DNA of 64,000 bases. It comes from Dechloromonas hankyongensis. GTDB lineage: Bacteria; Pseudomonadota; Gammaproteobacteria; Burkholderiales; Rhodocyclaceae. The stretch covers positions 57,943-121,942 of the forward strand of contig NZ_JAKLTN010000005.1 of assembly GCF_022012295.1 (NCBI RefSeq), in the 5' to 3' direction. The notes beneath the pieces are model-generated. The model made no database searches and was not told where the DNA came from. It saw nothing but the letters and a program-made list of their open reading frames with translations. Below, one piece after another: positions 16,516 to 26,809 of the stretch. The translations under genes were made by a program, and so were the position numbers. Each line of letters starts with the position of its first letter. The stretch's first letter is position 1.

Positions 16516-16929
16516 ATGAGCCTGTTCAATGTCTTTAAAGTGTCGTCGAGTGCGATGACTGCGCAGTCGATGCGCTTGAACACGACTGCATCGAACCTTG
16601 CCAATGCGGATAGCGTGATTTCCTCCGACGGCAAGCCCTATCGCGCCAAGCAGGTCGTGTTCGAAGCCACGCCGATGGGCGGCGCCGACGAAACGGCCAA
16701 GGGCGTCCGGGTTCGTCAGGTGGTTGAGGATGCATCGCCGCCGCGCATGGTCTATGACCCCAAGAATCCGTCCGCTGACGAGAAGGGCTATGTCGCTTTC
16801 CCGAACGTCAATGTCGTCGAGGAAATGACCAACATGATTTCGGCCTCGCGTTCGTATCAGACGAACATCGAGGTCATGAATACCGCCAAGACCATGATGC
16901 TGCGCACGCTTAGCATCGGTCAGGGCTAA
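16516..16929 (+). CDS. flgC: Flagellar proximal rod protein FlgC
   Basis: This is a 137-residue proximal rod subunit. The N-terminal signature is [23 protein letters not shown], and the C terminus [20 protein letters not shown] carries the classic rod/hook C-terminal motif. Length is as in the family (E. coli 134). It starts 10 bases after flgB. Confidence 0.97.
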   Translation: MSLFNVFKVSSSAMTAQSMRLNTTASNLANADSVISSDGKPYRAKQVVFEATPMGGADETAKGVRVRQVVEDASPPRMVYDPKNPSADEKGYVAFPNVNVVEEMTNMISASRSYQTNIEVMNTAKTMMLRTLSIGQG

Positions 16930-16941
16930 TCGGAGATTCTC

Positions 16942-17616
16942 ATGACCACCACTTCCGTATCCCAAGCTGACACCATTGCCGCCCTCAATGGAACCAGAAG
17001 CTCGGTCAGCAAGAATCCGCAGTCGGCGGCAGAGTTGCAGAGCAGCTTTCTCAACATGCTCACCACGCAGCTGAAGAACCAGGATCCGCTGAAGCCGATG
17101 GACAATGCCCAGATGACCTCGCAGCTTGCGCAGATCAGCACGCTGCAGGGTATTCAGGGACTCAATACGACCCTGACCCAACTTTTGTCTTCCTACAATA
17201 CGAGCCAGGCCTTGCAGGCTTCGGGATCGATAGGTTCCCAGGTGCTGACCGAAGGCAACAAGCTGCTCTTGAGCAAGGGTGTGGCGCAGGGAGGGGTCAG
17301 TCTGGGCAGCGCAGCCGACAAAGTCACGCTGACCATCAAGGATGCCACCGGCAAGATCGTACAGACCGAGGAACTCGGGAAGCAAAACGCTGGCATGGTC
17401 GCCTTTGCGTGGGATGGCAAGAATGCGGCGGGGGCCCAGCTGGCAGATGGCAAATACACCTTCGAGATCGCCGCGAGCAAGGCGGGGACCACGGTGAGTA
17501 CGACACCGATTCAGGTTGGCACGGTATCTGCTGTAGTGAAGAACGGATCAGCGTTCCAACTCGAATTGTCGTCGGGCGATATGGTCGATTTCAACGAAGT
17601 ACTGCAATTCATGTAA
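16942..17616 (+). CDS. flgD: Hook-capping/scaffold protein FlgD
   Basis: FlgD caps the growing hook and is lost when the hook is complete. The 224-residue protein has the FlgD N-terminal domain (SFLNMLTTQLKNQDPLKPMD and AQMTSQLAQISTLQGI, about residues 34-76). The C-terminal half contains the FlgD Ig-like segment with VAFAWDGKNAAGAQLADGKY. It lies between flgC and flgE in the rod-hook operon. Confidence 0.96.
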   Translation: MTTTSVSQADTIAALNGTRSSVSKNPQSAAELQSSFLNMLTTQLKNQDPLKPMDNAQMTSQLAQISTLQGIQGLNTTLTQLLSSYNTSQALQASGSIGSQVLTEGNKLLLSKGVAQGGVSLGSAADKVTLTIKDATGKIVQTEELGKQNAGMVAFAWDGKNAAGAQLADGKYTFEIAASKAGTTVSTTPIQVGTVSAVVKNGSAFQLELSSGDMVDFNEVLQFM

Positions 17617-17631
17617 TTCCGGGAGATAGCG

Positions 17632-18939
17632 ATGGCATTCCAACAAGGGCTGAGCGGCCTAAATAGCTCCTCCAAGGCGCTGGACGTCACCAGCAACAAC
17701 ATCGCGAATGCGAGCACCGTGGGCTTTAAGACCTCGGCGGCACATTTTGCCGATGTCTACGCCGCCTCGCTATCGGGTGGTGGAGCAAGCCAGGTCGGGA
17801 TCGGTACTTCGGTGAGCTCGATTGTCCAGCAATACACCCAGGGCAATATCACGACGACGAGCAATCCGCTCGATGTCGCGATCAATGGCGCCGGTTTCTA
17901 TCGCATGGCTAAGGATGGCGCGGTGATGTATTCGCGCACCGGGCAATTTCACCTTGATGCCAATGGGTTCATGGTGAATGACGCAGGCGCCAATGTCACC
18001 GGGTATAGCGCTAACGCCAATGGCATCATCACACCGACCACGCCGTCTGCCCTGCAGATTTCGATGGCCGACATCCCGCCGCAAGTTACCGGTTCGACGT
18101 CAAAGGGCGTTGCCGCCCAACTCAACTTGGACTCGACCAAATCGGTCCCGGCAACCGCGTGGACGTCACCGGTTGGTGTCAATACACCCCAGACGGATAC
18201 TTACAACTACTCGACCGCCACCACGATCTACGATACCTTGGGCAATCCCCATACGATGACGATGTATTTCGTTCGCGGTACCCCGACTGCTGCTGAAGCG
18301 CTGGCTGGGGCGACTGGTGCCTGGGATGTGCATTACCAGGTCGACGGGACTGCCGAGGCCAATGTGACGAGCTCGCCGAGTCGCCTGACATTCAACAGCT
18401 CGGGTACCTTGCTCTCGACCACGCCGATCGCCGGCTTCAGCATCAACCTGAACGGCGTCATGGCCAACCTCGGCAAGGCCAATAATGCAGCCAGCCCGCT
18501 GACGTTCAACATGGACTTCAACAAGACGACGCAGTACGGCAGTTCGTTCAGCGTCAGCGCCTTGAGTCAGGACGGCTACGCTGCCGGCCATATCGCCGGG
18601 ATGTCGATTGGCAAGGACGGTATCGTTCAGGGCAACTACAGCAACGGGCAGACCCGCAACCTGGCGCAGATTGTTCTCGCCAACTTCGCCAATCCCAACG
18701 GTTTGATGGCAGTCGGCAACAACGCCTGGGTCGAGACCGCAGCATCCGGGCAGCCGCTGGTCGGCGCCCCGAACAGCGGGACGCTGGGGGTGCTGCAGTC
18801 GGGAGCGATTGAAGAATCCAACGTCGATCTGACCGCCGAGTTGGTGAACATGATCGTCCAGCAGCGCAACTACCAGGCAAGCTCACAATCCATCAAGACA
18901 CAGGACCAGATCATGCAGACCCTGGTCAATCTCCGCTAA
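17632..18939 (+). CDS. flgE: Flagellar hook protein FlgE
   Basis: FlgE polymerises into the hook. The 435-residue protein starts with FQQGLSGLNSSSKALDVTSN followed by NIANASTVGFKTS, and ends with NYQASSQSIKTQDQIMQTLV, the paired D0 helices of hook proteins. The middle (residues 150-370) is the surface-exposed D1/D2 part. Size matches E. coli FlgE (402) with a modest central expansion. Confidence 0.97.
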   Translation: MAFQQGLSGLNSSSKALDVTSNNIANASTVGFKTSAAHFADVYAASLSGGGASQVGIGTSVSSIVQQYTQGNITTTSNPLDVAINGAGFYRMAKDGAVMYSRTGQFHLDANGFMVNDAGANVTGYSANANGIITPTTPSALQISMADIPPQVTGSTSKGVAAQLNLDSTKSVPATAWTSPVGVNTPQTDTYNYSTATTIYDTLGNPHTMTMYFVRGTPTAAEALAGATGAWDVHYQVDGTAEANVTSSPSRLTFNSSGTLLSTTPIAGFSINLNGVMANLGKANNAASPLTFNMDFNKTTQYGSSFSVSALSQDGYAAGHIAGMSIGKDGIVQGNYSNGQTRNLAQIVLANFANPNGLMAVGNNAWVETAASGQPLVGAPNSGTLGVLQSGAIEESNVDLTAELVNMIVQQRNYQASSQSIKTQDQIMQTLVNLR

Positions 18940-18958
18940 GCCTTTCGGAGACGTTTGA

Positions 18959-19702
18959 ATGGACCGCCTGATCTACACCGCAATGACCGGCGCCAAGCAT
19001 GTTTTCATGCAGCAGGCCGGCACAGCCAACAACCTGGCCAACGCGAGTACCGTCGGTTTCAAGGCTCAGGAGCACCGCTTCCGTGCCGTTCCGGTACTGG
19101 GCGATGGCATGCCGACGCGTGCCTTCGTGGTCGATGCGTCGGTCAGCGATGTGATGGACGAAGGTCCGTTGATGTTCACCGGCCGCAATCTGGATGTGGC
19201 GATCAACGGTCGAGGCTGGCTGGCGGTTCAGTTGCCGGATGGCAGCGAGGCCTACACCCGCGCGGGCAGTCTGGATGTCGATGTGACCGGCCTGCTGCAA
19301 ACCAAGAGCGGCCACACGGTGATGGGGGATGGCGGACCGCTGAATATCCCGCCCGACAACACCATCGAAATCGCGCCGGATGGCACGGTGTCCGTGGTGC
19401 CGACGTTCGGTACGCCGAACAATGCCAATGCGATTGGCCGGATCAAGATGGTCAACCCGCCCGAGGCCGACATGGTGCGTGGCGCGGACGGCCTGTTTCG
19501 CCTGCGCGACAATCAGCCGGCGCCCACCGACGACCGGGTCAAGCTCACTTCCGGAACGCTCGAAGGCAGTAACGTCAATGTGACGGATGCGATGGTTAAT
19601 CTGATCAGCTTGTCGCGCCAGTTCGAAATGCAAATCAAGATGTTGCAAACCGCCGACACCAATGCCCAGCGTGCGGATCAATTGCTCTCCCTGAATTCCT
19701 GA
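18959..19702 (+). CDS. flgF: Flagellar proximal rod protein FlgF
   Basis: This is a 247-residue rod protein of the FlgF/FlgG family. The N terminus is MDRLIYTAMTGAKHVFMQQA followed by NNLANASTVGFKAQ. The C terminus SNVNVTDAMVNLISLSRQFE with QIKMLQTADT is diagnostic of FlgF. It lies between flgE and flgG, 13 bases before flgG. Confidence 0.97.
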   Translation: MDRLIYTAMTGAKHVFMQQAGTANNLANASTVGFKAQEHRFRAVPVLGDGMPTRAFVVDASVSDVMDEGPLMFTGRNLDVAINGRGWLAVQLPDGSEAYTRAGSLDVDVTGLLQTKSGHTVMGDGGPLNIPPDNTIEIAPDGTVSVVPTFGTPNNANAIGRIKMVNPPEADMVRGADGLFRLRDNQPAPTDDRVKLTSGTLEGSNVNVTDAMVNLISLSRQFEMQIKMLQTADTNAQRADQLLSLNS

Positions 19703-19715
19703 TAGGACCTGAATC

Positions 19716-20498
19716 ATGATCCGCTCACTATGGATTGCCCGTACCGGACTGGATGCCCAGCAGACCCAGCTCGACGTGATTTCCAACAACCTGGCCAACG
19801 TCAGCACCAATGGCTTCAAGCGCGGTCGTGCCGTATTCGAGGATCTGCTGTATCAAACCCTTCGTCAGCCGGGCTCGCAATCCAGCCAGCAGACGCAGGT
19901 GCCGAGTGGCCTGCAACTCGGTACCGGTGTCCGCCCGGTATCGACGGCGCGTATCTTTACCCAGGGCAACCTGCAAAAAACCGATTCGACGCTCGATGTC
20001 GCGATCCAAGGCAGCGGCTTCTTCCAGATCCTGCTGCCCGACGGGACGACCGGCTATACCCGTGACGGCTCTTTCCAGAAGGACAACCAGGGTCAGATCG
20101 TGACTTCGGATGGCTACCCGCTGCAGCCGAACATCACCATTCCGGCCAATGCCCTGTCGGTTGCCATCGGTTCAGACGGTACGGTAACGATTACCCAGCC
20201 GGGAACTGCGGCGGCGACGCAGATCGGCAGCATCCAGGTGGCGACCTTCATCAATCCGGGCGGTCTGCAGAGCATCGGTCAGAATCTGTACCTCGAAACC
20301 GCATCCAGCGGAACGCCGACCCCCAATACTCCGGGAACCAATGGCGCCGGCCAGGTTACCCAGGGCTATGTCGAGACATCCAATGTCAATGTGGCCGAAG
20401 AGCTGGTCACCATGATCCAGACACAACGCGCCTACGAGCTCAATTCCAAGGTGATTTCGACCTCCGATGCCATGCTCGGGCGCTTGACCCAGCTATGA
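19716..20498 (+). CDS. flgG: Flagellar distal rod protein FlgG
   Basis: FlgG forms the distal rod. It has 260 residues, exactly the usual length. [20 protein letters not shown] and [20 protein letters not shown] are canonical, as is the C-terminal [20 protein letters not shown]. It is followed 9 bases later by flgH, the L-ring gene. Confidence 0.98.
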   Translation: MIRSLWIARTGLDAQQTQLDVISNNLANVSTNGFKRGRAVFEDLLYQTLRQPGSQSSQQTQVPSGLQLGTGVRPVSTARIFTQGNLQKTDSTLDVAIQGSGFFQILLPDGTTGYTRDGSFQKDNQGQIVTSDGYPLQPNITIPANALSVAIGSDGTVTITQPGTAAATQIGSIQVATFINPGGLQSIGQNLYLETASSGTPTPNTPGTNGAGQVTQGYVETSNVNVAEELVTMIQTQRAYELNSKVISTSDAMLGRLTQL

Positions 20499-20507
20499 GG
20501 TGATTTC

Positions 20508-21167
20508 ATGAAACGCCTTGCCCTGATATCGCTCCTGCTGTCGGCCGGTTGCTCGACCGTGCCGCCTACCAACGTGCATCAGCCCATGTCGGCACGGCCC
20601 TCGCCACGCTTCGAAATGCCCAGCGGAAACGGTGCCATTTACCAGGCGAGCGGCAGTCGGCCGTTGTTCGAAGATCGGCGGGCCCGTTTTGTCGGGGACA
20701 CGATCACGGTGAAAATCACCGAAAGCACCACGGCCTCGACCAAGTCGAACAACAAGCTCGATCAATCCAATGCCCAGAAATTTGGCCTGGGTGCATCGAC
20801 GGGCATGTTCGGCCGCGTTTTGCCCGGCGCGGCGGATCTTTCGGCGAGCAGTTCGACGGCATTCAGTGGCAAGGGGGAAGCGGCAAACAACAATGTCTTC
20901 ACCGGTAACATGACGGTCACCGTGATCGATGTGATGCCGAACGGGAATTTGCTGGTTTCCGGTGAAAAACAGGTGGCGATCGGGCATGAGCAGGAGTTCG
21001 TCCGTATCTCCGGCGTCATCAACCCGAGTTTCGTTGACGCTTTCAACACGGTCGAATCTTCCCGGATTGCCGATGCGCGCGTCGAGTACAAATCCGCCGG
21101 ACAAATCAGCGATGGCCAGGTCATGGGGTGGCTGGCACGCTTCTTCCTTAATGTGATGCCGTTCTAA
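20508..21167 (+). CDS. flgH: Flagellar L-ring lipoprotein FlgH
   Basis: FlgH forms the outer-membrane L ring. The 219-residue precursor has a lipoprotein signal ending in LLLSAGCST, with lipidation at Cys15. The FlgH core motifs are [19 protein letters not shown] and [20 protein letters not shown], and the end RFFLNVMPF is typical. It precedes flgI as in most proteobacteria. Confidence 0.97.
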   Translation: MKRLALISLLLSAGCSTVPPTNVHQPMSARPSPRFEMPSGNGAIYQASGSRPLFEDRRARFVGDTITVKITESTTASTKSNNKLDQSNAQKFGLGASTGMFGRVLPGAADLSASSSTAFSGKGEAANNNVFTGNMTVTVIDVMPNGNLLVSGEKQVAIGHEQEFVRISGVINPSFVDAFNTVESSRIADARVEYKSAGQISDGQVMGWLARFFLNVMPF

Positions 21168-21190
21168 GAGTTTTTCTCCGGAGGCGCATC

Positions 21191-22285
21191 ATGAAGACGA
21201 AAAGCGGCAAACTATTCCGGCAGGCGGCAATTCTGGCCGCTTGTCTGCTGCCGCTGTGGTGCCAGCCGGCACTGGCCGATCGCATCAAGGATCTGGCCAG
21301 CATCCAGGGGGTGCGCAACAACCAGTTGATCGGCTACGGCATTGTTGTCGGTCTCGACAACACCGGCGACCAGACCACGCAGACGCCATTTACCACCCAG
21401 GCCATCGCCAACATGCTGTCCCAGCTCGGCGTCAACCTGAGTCAGGACCAAGCGCAGAAATTGCAGCTCAAGAACGTCGCAGCCGTCATGGTGACAGCCA
21501 ACCTGCCGCCGTTCTCCCGCCAGGGGCAGAGTATCGACGTCACGGTATCATCAATGGGCAATGCGAAGAGCCTGCGCGGCGGCACGTTGCTGATGACCCA
21601 GCTCAAGGGGGCTGATGGACAGGTGTATGCCATCGCCCAAGGGAACGTCATGGTCGGTGGTGCCGGTGCTTCTTCAGGCGGTTCCAAGGTGACCGTCAAT
21701 CATCTGTCTGCCGGGCGTATTCCCGGTGGCGCCAGCGTCGAGCGTGCAGTTCCGACCATGCTGGGGCAGGGTGGGGTGGTCTATTACGAGTTGTCGAGTA
21801 GCGATTTCGGGACGGCCCAGAAGGTCGTCGATGCGATCAATCGAAGCGTCGGAGCGGGTACGGCCCAGGCGATCGATGGGCGGCGAATTGCCGTGCGTAC
21901 GCCTGAAGATGCGGATAGCCGTGTCGCCTTCCTCGGCCGTGTCGAGAACATCGAAGTCCAGCCGGTCGCCGGCCTGGCCAAGGTTATCGTCAATCCGCGT
22001 ACCGGTTCGGTCGTGATGAACCAGAAAGTGACGATCGAATCCTGCGCCGTGGCGCATGGCAATCTCTCGGTAGTCGTCGAGGCTGCTCAACCGCAATTCG
22101 GGCAGGGAGCGGATATCCAGGTCAAACAGGACGGCGTCAGCCTGATGAGTGTCAAGGCCGGTGCCAACTTGGCCGATGTGGTCAAGGCCTTGAATGCGCT
22201 GGGCGCAAATCCGATGGATCTGCTGGCGATTCTCCAGGCCATGAAGGCGGCCGGTGCACTACGCGCTGATCTCGAAATCATCTGA
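21191..22285 (+). CDS. flgI: Flagellar P-ring protein FlgI
   Basis: FlgI forms the periplasmic P ring around the rod. The 364-residue precursor has a signal peptide ending near [10 protein letters not shown], then the invariant [20 protein letters not shown] and VVGLDNTGD. Length matches E. coli FlgI (365). Its chaperone FlgA is encoded on the other side of the divergent promoter region. Confidence 0.97.
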   Translation: MKTKSGKLFRQAAILAACLLPLWCQPALADRIKDLASIQGVRNNQLIGYGIVVGLDNTGDQTTQTPFTTQAIANMLSQLGVNLSQDQAQKLQLKNVAAVMVTANLPPFSRQGQSIDVTVSSMGNAKSLRGGTLLMTQLKGADGQVYAIAQGNVMVGGAGASSGGSKVTVNHLSAGRIPGGASVERAVPTMLGQGGVVYYELSSSDFGTAQKVVDAINRSVGAGTAQAIDGRRIAVRTPEDADSRVAFLGRVENIEVQPVAGLAKVIVNPRTGSVVMNQKVTIESCAVAHGNLSVVVEAAQPQFGQGADIQVKQDGVSLMSVKAGANLADVVKALNALGANPMDLLAILQAMKAAGALRADLEII

Positions 22286-22299
22286 TTCGGTTGGTGTCG

Positions 22300-23262
22300 A
22301 TGAAAATCCAGAATTCGCCAAACCGGGCGGCTTTTGACGTCCAGTCGTCGCAGGATGTACGCACCCAGTTCGCCAAGAATCCCCAGGAAGGTCTGAAGGC
22401 CGCAGCGCAGCAGTTTGAGACCCTATTCCTGCAACAAGTCATCAAAAGCATGCGCGACGCGACGCCGCAAGATGGCTTGATGAATAGCGACCAGTCGCGC
22501 TTCTACACTGGATTGCTCGATCAGCAGATGGCGCAGAATATTGCCGGCACCGGCAAGGGCCTTGGTTTTGCCCGCCTGATCGAACAGCAGCTCGGCCGCA
22601 ACATGCAAAATGGTGATGGCAGCGCCAATCTTGCAGCACCGGCAAATGCTGCCGGCAATGCCTTGCCGTTGACCACCGCTGATAGTCGCCACTTGCAGCA
22701 AGTTGCGGTTCCCGGAAAGTTGCCGACCTCGGCGGCCTATGCGCCTGTGGGTGCGGCGAGTGGCGCAGCAACGGCAGCCACCGATGTGCCGGCGTCTGCG
22801 AAGGAATTCGTCAATCGCGTCTGGCCACAGGCTGTCGAAGCCTCGCGCTCGACCGGCATTCCCCCGCAGTTTGTGGTTGCGCACGCAGCGCTTGAAAGCG
22901 GCTGGGGGCGGAGCGAGATTCGGCGCGCCGATGGCTCGACCAGCCATAACCTGTTTGGGATCAAGGCTGGCAAGAACTGGAATGGGCCCACGGTTGATGC
23001 GGTGACGACGGAATACGTCGATGGTCAGCCGCAGCAGAGCGTTGAGCGTTTTCGTGCCTATGCGTCCTATGACGAGGCTTTCCGCGATTACGCCGGCCTC
23101 CTGCGCAGCAATCCACGCTACAGCGGCGTGATCGGGTCGCAGGATGGCGCGGAGTTTGCTAAAGGTCTACAGCGGGCAGGTTATGCAACCGATCCGGCCT
23201 ACGCCGACAAGCTGACCCGGATCATCAGTGGCCCCAGCCTGCGCATGGCATTGCTCGGATAA
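22300..23262 (+). CDS. flgJ: Flagellar rod cap and peptidoglycan hydrolase FlgJ
   Basis: FlgJ combines a rod-capping domain (residues 1-100, with FETLFLQQVIKSMRDATPQD) with a C-terminal muramidase domain (about 165-315) that opens peptidoglycan for the rod. The catalytic Glu is E199 in AALESGWGRSE. A low-complexity linker (about 105-165) joins the two. I chose the ATG at 22300, giving 320 residues; TTG 22291 and GTG 22294 are possible, and no start has a strong ribosome site. Confidence 0.95.
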   Translation: MKIQNSPNRAAFDVQSSQDVRTQFAKNPQEGLKAAAQQFETLFLQQVIKSMRDATPQDGLMNSDQSRFYTGLLDQQMAQNIAGTGKGLGFARLIEQQLGRNMQNGDGSANLAAPANAAGNALPLTTADSRHLQQVAVPGKLPTSAAYAPVGAASGAATAATDVPASAKEFVNRVWPQAVEASRSTGIPPQFVVAHAALESGWGRSEIRRADGSTSHNLFGIKAGKNWNGPTVDAVTTEYVDGQPQQSVERFRAYASYDEAFRDYAGLLRSNPRYSGVIGSQDGAEFAKGLQRAGYATDPAYADKLTRIISGPSLRMALLG

Positions 23263-23274
23263 GGATCAAGTTAC

Positions 23275-23301
23275 TTCCGTTTGTGCCGTAAACAAACGGG
23301 A
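23275..23301 (+). other. Hairpin in the flgJ-flgK gap
   Basis: TTCCGTTTGT pairs with ACAAACGGGA (one T-G pair) around a 7-base loop, just before the flgK ribosome site GGGAAGGAG. No T-tract follows, so it is more likely an mRNA processing or stability element than a terminator. Confidence 0.4.
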
Positions 23302-23312
23302 AGGAGATAGGA

Positions 23313-25358
23313 ATGGCTAGCGGCTTACTCAGTATTGCGATGACCGGCATTAACGCGGCACAGGCCGGCTTGATGACGACGAGCAATAACATTTCAAACC
23401 TCAATACTGAGGGCTATAACCGTCAGCGCATTATCCAGGCGTCCAATTTCACGGTGATGACGGGGGCTGGCGGCTTGGGGCAGGGCGCGCATGTCGTCAC
23501 GGTCGAGCGCATGTACAGCCAGGCACTTGACAAGCAGGTGCTGACGGCGCAGAGCAGTGTCAGTTCGTTGGATACCTACTTAGGCCAGATTTCGCAGATC
23601 GACAACATGCTGGCCGATCAGAGTGCCGGTCTGACCCCGGTGATGCAGCAATTTTTCGATGGTATTCAGGCCGTCGCCAGCAATCCGTCGTCGATTTCGG
23701 CTCGCCAGTCGATGGTGACGGCAGCATCCACCATGGTCGGCAGTTTTCAGAGCATGTATACCCGTCTCGACGAGCTGGAGAAGGGCGTCAATTCCCAGGT
23801 CAGCAGCATGGTGAACACCATCAACGGGTACACGCAGCAGATCGGCGAGATCAACGACAACATCCTGAAATCCAGCGCCCTTAACGGCCAGCCAGCCAAT
23901 GATTTGCTGGACAAGCGCGACCAGCTGGTGGCCGACCTGAACAAGTTGGTCAAGGTGGATGTGTCGACCAATGACGATGGTACGTTCAACGTTTTCGTCG
24001 GCAGCGGGCAGCAACTGGTGGTGGGTAGCCGGGTGACGCAGATGGCGGCGATCGGGTCGGCGGCCGACCCCTCGCGCATCGTCGTCGGTTTGGTCGGTGC
24101 GACAGGCGTGGTTCAGGAACTGCCGGAGTCGCTGATCACCGGCGGCAGTCTGGGCGGGCTGATCAGTTTCCGTTCGCAGGCGCTCGATACGGCATTCAAC
24201 CAGTTGGGATTGATGGCCGCTTCCGTTACCTCCACCTTCAATGCCCAGCATGCGCTGGGTCAGGATATGTTGGGGAAGATTTCCGGCGATCCCGGTTTCA
24301 TCTCCAACTTTTTCTCGGTGACGGCGCCGACGGTGATCGCCAAGTCGAGCAATGCCCCGGCCGGGCCGACGGTGTCCGCCAGCTTCTCGGCTGCAAGCTA
24401 CAACGGCAGCAATTTTTATACGAATCTGACTGGCAGCGATTATCAGCTCTCTTATGATGGAGCGAATTTCTCGCTGAAGCGCCTTTCCGACAATACGACG
24501 TGGACCGGCGCTTCCATCGGTGCACTCAACACAGCGGTGGCGATTTCTTCACAAGGTCCGCAAGGATTCACGCTCAGCGCTACAGCCGGCGCATTTGCCG
24601 CCGGCGACAGCTTCCTGATCCAGCCGACGCGTGATGCAGCCCGGTTGTTTTCGGTAGATCCGAACCTCGCGGCCGATCCGCGCCTGATCGCGGCGGGCAC
24701 GCCGGCTCGCGGTGGCGTGGGGCTGACCAATGCCGGCGCCGCCACGGTTGGCTCGGTCAGCGTTGGTCCCGGCTATTCGGTCAATGGCATGCCCTTGACC
24801 TTGAACTATAACGGGGGCAACTTGAGCGGCTTCCCCGCCGGGACGGTAACCGTCACGAACGGTTCGACTACTACTACCTATCCGATCACGCTGCCGACTG
24901 ATACGGTGCCCTATACTTCGGGGGCGATCCTGTCGATTAATGCGACCACTCCGGCGACCTCCCCGTCCGCTATTTCCTTCAGCATCTCGGGAACCCCCGC
25001 TAACGGCGATGTGTTCCGTCTGTCCAAGAATGTCAGCGGGGTTGAGGATGGCGGCAATATCGTCCGTCTCGGCAAGCTCCAGATCCAGAACACCATGGCG
25101 GGAGGCCAATCCACCTATCAGGATAGCTATGCCGCTTTTGTGAACGATATCGGCAACAAAACCGCGTCGGCCGACGTGTCGTCGTCAGCCCAGACTGCGT
25201 TGCTGAGCCAGGCGACTGCCGCCCGCGAGTCGGTGTCCGGGGTGAATCGCGACGAGGAGGCTGCAAAACTCGTCGAGTATCAGCAGGCCTATATGGCATC
25301 GGCCAAGGTGATGGAGATCGCCTCCAAGCTGTTCGATACCCTGATGTCCATCCGCTAG
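23313..25358 (+). CDS. flgK: Hook-filament junction protein FlgK (HAP1)
   Basis: FlgK is the first hook-filament junction protein. It begins with SGLLSIAMTGINAAQAGLMT and NNISNLNTEGYNRQRI, and ends with the D0 helix EYQQAYMASAKVMEIASKLF. At 681 residues it is longer than the E. coli protein (546). The extra length is a Ser/Thr/Gly-rich region at about residues 340-580, which should lie on the outer surface. Its chaperone FlgN is encoded at 14.5-14.9 kb. Confidence 0.96.
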   Translation: MASGLLSIAMTGINAAQAGLMTTSNNISNLNTEGYNRQRIIQASNFTVMTGAGGLGQGAHVVTVERMYSQALDKQVLTAQSSVSSLDTYLGQISQIDNMLADQSAGLTPVMQQFFDGIQAVASNPSSISARQSMVTAASTMVGSFQSMYTRLDELEKGVNSQVSSMVNTINGYTQQIGEINDNILKSSALNGQPANDLLDKRDQLVADLNKLVKVDVSTNDDGTFNVFVGSGQQLVVGSRVTQMAAIGSAADPSRIVVGLVGATGVVQELPESLITGGSLGGLISFRSQALDTAFNQLGLMAASVTSTFNAQHALGQDMLGKISGDPGFISNFFSVTAPTVIAKSSNAPAGPTVSASFSAASYNGSNFYTNLTGSDYQLSYDGANFSLKRLSDNTTWTGASIGALNTAVAISSQGPQGFTLSATAGAFAAGDSFLIQPTRDAARLFSVDPNLAADPRLIAAGTPARGGVGLTNAGAATVGSVSVGPGYSVNGMPLTLNYNGGNLSGFPAGTVTVTNGSTTTTYPITLPTDTVPYTSGAILSINATTPATSPSAISFSISGTPANGDVFRLSKNVSGVEDGGNIVRLGKLQIQNTMAGGQSTYQDSYAAFVNDIGNKTASADVSSSAQTALLSQATAARESVSGVNRDEEAAKLVEYQQAYMASAKVMEIASKLFDTLMSIR

Positions 25359-25373
25359 GCGAGGGAGTAGATC

Positions 25374-26330
25374 ATGAGCATGCGAGTCAGTACAGCACAA
25401 ATCAACAGCTCGGGAACTAGCGGAATCGTCCGTTTGCAGAGCGATCTATATACGCAGCAGAATCAGATATCGACGGGGCGCCGGGTTGTGACCCCCAAGG
25501 ATGATCCGGTGGGGGCGGCACAGGCGCTGGTTGTCACGCAGTCGCAGTCGGTGAATGCCTTGTTCATGAAGAACCAGGAGACGGCGCAGACTAGGCTGAA
25601 TGCGCTGGATGCCACACTCGATGGTGTCAATAACGAGCTGAGCGCGATTTATGAGAAGGCCGTGTCTGCCGGCAATGGAACTTATTCGGATGCCGAACGT
25701 GCGGCGGTAGCCAATGAGCTCGAGCAGCGACTCGGTAGTTTGATCAGCCTTGCCAATACGCAGGATGGCACCGGCCGCTATGTTTTTGGCGGATTCCAGT
25801 CCACGACGAAGCCCTTCGATCTGAGCGGCAACGCCAGCCCCTATTCGCTGGCCAATCCTTATGTCAGCTATGCCGGCGACGATGGCGTGCAGATGCTGCA
25901 GGTTACCGCCAGCGTGTCCATGAGCATCAGTTCGCCGGGTAGCGAAGTGTTCATGCGGGCCAAGGATTCATCCGGCAATGTGACGGGGAACAGCATATTC
26001 GATTCGGTCAAGAATATGGTGGATCTGCTGAGAACCCCCGGTCCGAGCGGAACATCTCCGGTCTATGCCAATTCGCTGGCGGGCATCCGTTCCTCGATGG
26101 ATAGCATTTCCCAGGTTCGCGCCACCGTGGGTTCCAGCCTGTCATCGCTGGATACCCTCAGCAATACGTCGAGCGATCGCGATGTGCAGTACAAGACCCA
26201 GTTGTCCAATCTCCAGGATCTCGATTATGCGAGCGCGATCACCAGCCTTTCGCAGAAAAAGATTCAACTGGAAGCTTCACAGACAACGTACATGATGATT
26301 GCCAAACTGAGCCTTTTTGATCACCTATGA
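25374..26330 (+). CDS. flgL: Hook-filament junction protein FlgL (HAP3)
   Basis: This is the second junction protein, 318 residues (E. coli 317). The N terminus MRVSTAQINSSGTSGIVRLQ with STGRRVVTPKDDPVGAAQAL is the flagellin-like D0/D1 signature. The C terminus ITSLSQKKIQLEASQTTYM completes the coiled coil. It overlaps the next, uncharacterised gene by four bases (ATGA). Confidence 0.97.
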   Translation: MSMRVSTAQINSSGTSGIVRLQSDLYTQQNQISTGRRVVTPKDDPVGAAQALVVTQSQSVNALFMKNQETAQTRLNALDATLDGVNNELSAIYEKAVSAGNGTYSDAERAAVANELEQRLGSLISLANTQDGTGRYVFGGFQSTTKPFDLSGNASPYSLANPYVSYAGDDGVQMLQVTASVSMSISSPGSEVFMRAKDSSGNVTGNSIFDSVKNMVDLLRTPGPSGTSPVYANSLAGIRSSMDSISQVRATVGSSLSSLDTLSNTSSDRDVQYKTQLSNLQDLDYASAITSLSQKKIQLEASQTTYMMIAKLSLFDHL

Positions 26331-26809
26331 TGCAGGGAAAGTATATCGTTGGGCTCGCCTTGTCTGCCGCGCTGCTTGCGGGCTGCAGTTCCGTTGGCGA
26401 TTCGCAGAAACCCTTGATTCCGGCGAAGGCCATCCAGCTCACAGCAGGGACCTCCATATCCCTGTCTACTCTGGCGACGGGAGCGCTGATCATCGGTGCG
26501 GTTCATCTTTTTTATGATCCGCTGGCGCCGAATTGGGAAATCGAAGAGGCGCGACTCGATAACGATACCTATCGCTTCTCCATGAAAATGAAGCGCTACC
26601 ATACCGGAGGGGCCGGAGAGTCGATCCAGATTCTCAAGCGTCGCGCCGGGCAACTGCAGCGCGAACAGGGCTACGCCGCCTATCAGCTCATGGAATATTC
26701 GGAAGGTATCGACTCACAGACGCTCGGCGCCCGCCGCGTCGCGGAAGGAACGATCAGGCTGGTCCAGCGCCAGCAGGCTGACTCGTTCATGCTCAACGAG
26801 TACAACTAG
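26327..26809 (+). CDS. Putative small lipoprotein of unknown function, coupled to flgL
   Basis: I do not recognise this 160-residue protein. It has a lipoprotein signal (IVGLALSAALLAGCSS, lipidation at Cys20). A second hydrophobic stretch (about 45-62, STLATGALIIGAVHLFY) follows, then a basic, Gln/Arg-rich C-terminal domain (RFSMKMKRYHTGGAGES, IQILKRRAGQLQREQGYAAY). It starts inside the flgL stop (ATGA overlap), so it is probably translated with the flg operon. Its stop overlaps the fliR stop on the other strand. It could be an envelope protein acting on flagellar assembly, but that rests only on position. Confidence 0.8.
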   Translation: MMQGKYIVGLALSAALLAGCSSVGDSQKPLIPAKAIQLTAGTSISLSTLATGALIIGAVHLFYDPLAPNWEIEEARLDNDTYRFSMKMKRYHTGGAGESIQILKRRAGQLQREQGYAAYQLMEYSEGIDSQTLGARRVAEGTIRLVQRQQADSFMLNEYN

